DNA from: Anaerolinea thermophila
GTDB taxonomy: Bacteria; Chloroflexota; Anaerolineae; Anaerolineales; Villigracilaceae
Direction of reading: 5' to 3'
DNA: 7,870 bases
Assembly: GCA_022729775.1 (NCBI GenBank)
Contig: DZBA01000151.1
Span: 1-7,870, forward strand
Part shown: piece by piece, positions 4,763 to 7,870 of the stretch
How the letters are laid out: every line of letters begins with the position of its first letter
How positions within the stretch are numbered: the first letter of the stretch is position 1
Program-made: the position numbers and the translations under genes
The notes under the pieces: model-generated
Database searches by the model: none
Seen by the model: the letters and a program-made list of their open reading frames with translations, nothing else
What the model was told of the DNA's origin: nothing

Positions 4763-7700
4763 GCCGGGCGCAAAGCCGGTCTTGGGGAGTTCTTCCGGCT
4801 CGAAGACCGGGCGGAATATGGCAATGGCGTCGTTTCGCGCGTAGGTATTTAAGTTTGCCGTATCTGCCGGGTCATACCAGCGTTCGGTGCCGTAGTCTGT
4901 GTATGGCGATAAGACAACGGGCGCTCCGCTGGGCTGCGGGTCAATCGGCAGGCTCGTCCATGCAACATTCGCGCTGTTGGTCACTGGGGCAGGTCCGACA
5001 AAGACCGCGTCGAATTCAATCCTGCCGGTAGCGGCAAGCGCGAATACTTGCCACTCCACCGTTAAGGTGTTGGTTACAGCGTCAAAGTTGGATGTGAAGT
5101 TGCCGGGCGTAGACGCGGTGCCGGTTACAGAAACCGTCGCGGGGGCGAGGGTCAAGCCCGCGGGGATGACATCTGTCACCACCACATCGAAGGCATCCAC
5201 ACTGCTTTGGGATGTGTGCGCGATGTCAATGGTGAAGTGGATTGTCGAGCCATAACTTGCCCTGCGCGGAGTCGCGCGTTTGTCAATGGACAAATCCGGT
5301 TCGACAATTTCCACCGGGTCGGCTTCAACAGGCAATTGACTTCCGCCATCCCATATCCATTTAATGCTATTGTTCAACGTGTTCACGCCGCGCGCGTTGC
5401 TGGGGATGTCCAACACAATCACGCGATATTCCATCGTAATTCTTTGCGTGGTGGCTGTGCTGTTGGTGACGCTCCCCATGTCAAAGGAGACTTGTCCCGC
5501 GTCGGTGTACTGGTCTGGGACAGATTGCGGCGTGACAGTGGGGTTGGCGCAGGCGTTGGCAAAAGAGCCAGTGGTCATCAAATTCGGCGCGGAGATGCTT
5601 TCGCAGCCGACGAAGCCCAAGCCCATATCCATTGTGTCAATCGCGGTCAGATTGGCAAGGGTAACGCTGGAAGGAACATCAAAGGTCACGGTGTATGTCA
5701 AAATTTCGCCGATGGCGACTCGCGGCGTAACGGTAATATCCGTGCCGGGGACGGGTCCCGTATCCATCATCGTGGTCGCGGTCAGTTGTTTTGCGCTGAC
5801 AGCGGTGGAGAGGAAGAAGCCAAAGTCCACTGTGCGGTTGGAACGGTCATCCGGCGCTTCACCATTTACCGCATCAGGATTTAGTGGCGCGGGATTATTT
5901 TCACTCTTAGGTTCAGAGCCGCCCGTCCCAAGCGTGACGGGGTTACTGCGCACCGCGCTGCTCAAAAGAATCACGCCGTTATCGTCATCGTCATCCGCGT
6001 CTGCATCGGGGTCAAGCGCGTCAATGGTGCTGGAATACCCAACCGTCGGCACGACTTCCACAATATAAGTGCCTGCTACAAGATTATCGAAGCGATAGAA
6101 ACCATTCGCGTCGGTTTGCATTGTTTGGATGACGCCGCCGCTGCCATCGGGGACGCTGTTATCGTCATTATCCAGATATAAGTTGACGGTGAAGTCCTGC
6201 AAGCCCACTTCCGCGCCATTGCGGACGCCGTTTCTATTCTGGTCGAACCAGACGCGGTTGCCGAGGCTGTACGCCTCTACGAACCCAAAGTCAGCGGTGA
6301 AGTTTACATTGTAATCATCAAGGTCGCCGCCGTAGGAAGTTTCGTCATCATCGGTGGGCATAATGCCAACGGCAAGGTTGTATTCGATCGAGCGGATTCC
6401 ATCCACGCGCGGCGTGTAAGTATCCTGCCCGTTTTCATCGCCACTTTCGTCGAGGGATTGACTCCCGCCACTTCCAGTGGACGAGGTGTAACCAGCCAAT
6501 TGTTCCGCGCCGATGAATTCGGTGTTTGGAATTTTGACGTAGTAATTGCCCGGTTCGAGGTTGTCGAATTCGTAATATCCATTTGCATCGGTAACGACTT
6601 CACCCGCGCCTTCATCGCCAGAGTTGGGGATGCCATCGGGACCGGTAATCACTTTGGTATTTGTGGTCGCGTTGTATAGTTCCACAGTCACGCCGGGGAT
6701 GCCGTTTTCATCCACGTCCATGATGCCGTTGTCGTAATTTCCGCCCGCGCCTGTATCGAGCCAAACGTGGTTGCCAATGGCGACCAAACGGGTAAAGCCA
6801 AAGTCGGCGGTGAAGTTTACATCGTTATCATCGAGGATGCCGGGGTAGGAGCCGCCTTCCAAGGCGGTGTCAATGTCAAGGTCGGTTTCGCCGTTGTTCG
6901 TCAGGTCGTACAATTGCGAGGATACGCCATTGACGGAAGGCTTGCTGTCGCTGCCGTTTTCATCGGTGATTTCATCGCTGGTTTCATCCGCGCCTTGTCC
7001 GTCGGAGGAGGAGTAGCCAACAAGATGTCCGCCGGTTTTGAATTCCGCCGCGGGGATGTGAACGAAATATTTATCGGGTTTTAAGTTATCGAAGAAGTAA
7101 TCGCCACTAGCGTTTGTGAGGACATCCGTGCCGATTTGAATATCATCGCCGCCGCCAATGATGCCATCTGCGCCGGGGCTAAAGAGTTGCACGGTAACAT
7201 TTGGAACGACCGCTTCACCGACATCTTGAATGCTGTTGTTGGCAAACTCAGGATTCAAAACAGTGCCGGTATCGAACCAGACACGGTTGCCGATGGCGAC
7301 GAGTTGCGTAAAGCCGAAGTCAGCGGTGAAGTTAACACTGTCGTCGGCGAGTGTGCCGGTGTAGGAGGTTTCATCATCGTCCGGCGTTTCAGGCATTGTG
7401 CCGGGGGTGAGGGTGTAAGTCAGCGTGCGGATGCCATTCGCAGCATACACGGAAGAAATTTGATCCTGCCCGTTTTCATCCGCGTCGTTGTCCTCGGTTT
7501 GGTCGGTTGTCGCGGGCGCGGAGTCGGTGGAGGATGAGTAATCTTCCAGATGCCCGCCCGCCTGGAATTCAACGGCGGGGATGAGGACGTAATAATCACC
7601 GGGGATGAGTTTATCGAAGGAGTAATAGCCGTCGGCGTCGGTGGTCACATCGCCGCCCGCGCCTTCATCACCGGAGTTGGGGATGCCGTCGAGACCGGTG

Positions 7701-7870
7701 ATCACTTTGGTATTTGTAGTCGCGTTGTATAGTTCCACTGTCACGCCGGGGATGGGATCTTCATCGCCATCATAAATGCCGTTGTTGTAGTGGTCACCCG
7801 CGCCTATGTCCTTCCAGACCACATTGCCAATGGCGACAGAGGCGACAAAACCAAAGTCCACTGTGCGGTT
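4277..7870 (-). CDS. Giant modular surface adhesin fused to a sortase domain (5'-truncated)
   Basis: Partial: the frame is open to the window edge (it begins NRTVDFGF), so the N-terminus and any signal peptide lie outside. Residue numbers here count from Val at 7861. Four SdrD-like B modules (9-186, 188-358, 359-528, 530-684) each open with (A/S)(I/L)GN-VW and have D/N-rich turns of the kind that bind calcium, a YYFDNL-PG-Y core and an end like FTADFGF. Next come two DUF11/isopeptide-type domains, about 685-850 (VAIGEILTYTVTF) and 855-985 (PDLSIDKRATP). The LPKTG motif is at 1025-1029. A sortase-type domain, about 1046-1194, has His1106 (VLTAHAF), Cys1170 (TLVTC) and Arg1183 (YRYRIVVRA), which matches the family's catalytic trio. 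No membrane helix lies between LPKTG and the sortase, nor at the C-terminus. Role inferred: a surface stalk or adhesin that may process or attach itself. The modules are strongly acidic. A terminator follows the stop codon. Confidence 0.9.
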   Translation of the reverse strand, partial: NRTVDFGFVASVAIGNVVWKDIGAGDHYNNGIYDGDEDPIPGVTVELYNATTNTKVITGLDGIPNSGDEGAGGDVTTDADGYYSFDKLIPGDYYVLIPAVEFQAGGHLEDYSSSTDSAPATTDQTEDNDADENGQDQISSVYAANGIRTLTYTLTPGTMPETPDDDETSYTGTLADDSVNFTADFGFTQLVAIGNRVWFDTGTVLNPEFANNSIQDVGEAVVPNVTVQLFSPGADGIIGGGDDIQIGTDVLTNASGDYFFDNLKPDKYFVHIPAAEFKTGGHLVGYSSSDGQGADETSDEITDENGSDSKPSVNGVSSQLYDLTNNGETDLDIDTALEGGSYPGILDDNDVNFTADFGFTRLVAIGNHVWLDTGAGGNYDNGIMDVDENGIPGVTVELYNATTNTKVITGPDGIPNSGDEGAGEVVTDANGYYEFDNLEPGNYYVKIPNTEFIGAEQLAGYTSSTGSGGSQSLDESGDENGQDTYTPRVDGIRSIEYNLAVGIMPTDDDETSYGGDLDDYNVNFTADFGFVEAYSLGNRVWFDQNRNGVRNGAEVGLQDFTVNLYLDNDDNSVPDGSGGVIQTMQTDANGFYRFDNLVAGTYIVEVVPTVGYSSTIDALDPDADADDDDDNGVILLSSAVRSNPVTLGTGGSEPKSENNPAPLNPDAVNGEAPDDRSNRTVDFGFFLSTAVSAKQLTATTMMDTGPVPGTDITVTPRVAIGEILTYTVTFDVPSSVTLANLTAIDTMDMGLGFVGCESISAPNLMTTGSFANACANPTVTPQSVPDQYTDAGQVSFDMGSVTNSTATTQRITMEYRVIVLDIPSNARGVNTLNNSIKWIWDGGSQLPVEADPVEIVEPDLSIDKRATPRRASYGSTIHFTIDIAHTSQSSVDAFDVVVTDVIPAGLTLAPATVSVTGTASTPGNFTSNFDAVTNTLTVEWQVFALAATGRIEFDAVFVGPAPVTNSANVAWTSLPIDPQPSGAPVVLSPYTDYGTERWYDPADTANLNTYARNDAIAIFRPVFEPEELPKTGFAPGVWTSLPAMPEDIAYAQTSLALEIPALKLKTEIVGVPFDEKENAWAITWLYRNAGWLENTAFPTHDGNSVLTAHAFLADGTPGPFEKIGSLGSGDRLIVELQGQKYIYEVREVKRVRPFAVNTAFKHEDSSWLTLVTCQSYDDVAKEYRYRIVVRAELVSVE
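4775..4789 (-). other. LPKTG sorting-type motif just before the sortase domain
   Basis: The codons read Leu-Pro-Lys-Thr-Gly, flanked as EEL-PKTG-FAPG, and match the LPxTG consensus exactly. In usual sortase substrates this motif precedes a membrane helix and a basic tail. Here it is followed by about 15 polar residues and then the sortase domain. It may be a self-cleavage site or a linker kept from an ancestral sorting signal. Confidence 0.8.
5810..7837 (-). repeat. Four tandem SdrD-like B modules
   Basis: The modules map to 7304-7837, 6788-7300, 6278-6787 and 5810-6274. The opening (A/S)(I/L)GN motif recurs at residue spacings of 179, 172 and 172. The bases at the window edge encode NRTVDFGF, the same ending as module 4 (675-682), so at least one further module very likely lies outside. 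The fourth module is the most diverged: it lacks the long TEN/DENG-rich insert and has a run of acidic residues at 618-628 instead. Confidence 0.85.
6602..6700 (-). repeat. Near-identical 99-bp patch shared by modules 1 and 3
   Basis: This stretch of module 3 matches 7655-7753 of module 1 with only about seven mismatches by eye. The encoded 33-residue stretch, from IPGVTVELYNATT through NSGDEGAG, differs at one residue (Leu or Pro before DGIPNS). Module 2, which lies between them, is clearly different there. The offset is 1053 bases, exactly 351 codons, or two modules. This points to a past two-module duplication or to gene conversion between alternate modules. Confidence 0.8.

Noticed and set aside
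5207..6068. Two long open frames on the plus strand (5207-5884 and 5364-6068)
   Set aside because: They lie wholly antisense to the surface protein gene, whose domains are unmistakable. Their proteins lack recognisable folds, and they arise from the biased codon use of the real gene.
7859..7861. GTG at 7861 as the true start of the surface protein
   Set aside because: The frame stays open upstream to the window edge and encodes NRTVDFGF, the same ending as an internal module boundary (675-682), so the GTG is an internal valine codon.

Overview
The window carries a run of genes that are all on the minus strand, so it reads biologically from position 7870 down to 1. Nearly every product looks exported: a giant modular surface protein, a secreted beta-helix protein, a lipoprotein esterase and a small membrane-anchored protein. 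Modular SdrD-type adhesin domains, DUF11-like domains, an LPxTG-type motif and a sortase domain, together with lipobox and Sec signal peptides and strong AAGGAG ribosome sites, point to a bacterium. My best guess is Chloroflexota of the Anaerolineae type; this is inferred from the style of the proteins, not from a marker gene.

Layout in transcription order. (1) 7870-4277 is the 3' part of a very large surface protein gene; the start lies outside the window. It has at least four tandem SdrD-like B modules, two DUF11/isopeptide-type domains, an LPKTG motif and then, in the same chain, a complete-looking sortase domain. (2) 4276-3925 is a non-coding gap with an intrinsic terminator, a 99-bp insertion shaped like a MITE, and a 61-bp block repeated exactly elsewhere in the window. 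(3) 3924-2452 encodes a secreted pectin-lyase-like beta-helix protein. (4) 2451-2224 is a second copy of the same gap, with terminator and 61-bp block but without the insertion. (5) 2223-655 encodes a carboxylesterase type B lipoprotein with an intact catalytic triad and an unusual C-terminal tail. (6) 635-426 is a short reading frame that looks frame-broken. (7) 407-78 encodes a 109-residue protein with a signal peptide, four cysteines and a C-terminal membrane helix. The last 77 bases hold only a weak hairpin.

Genes 5 to 7 are closely spaced and probably form one transcript. The surface protein and beta-helix genes are each followed by their own terminator, and the identical block after each terminator lies about 100 bases upstream of the next start codon, so the beta-helix and esterase genes may share a control element. 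The most unusual points are the sortase fused to its own LPKTG-bearing adhesin, the duplicated intergenic cassette with paired ATGTGAGAT boxes, and the small element whose insertion can be read directly by comparing the two copies of that cassette.
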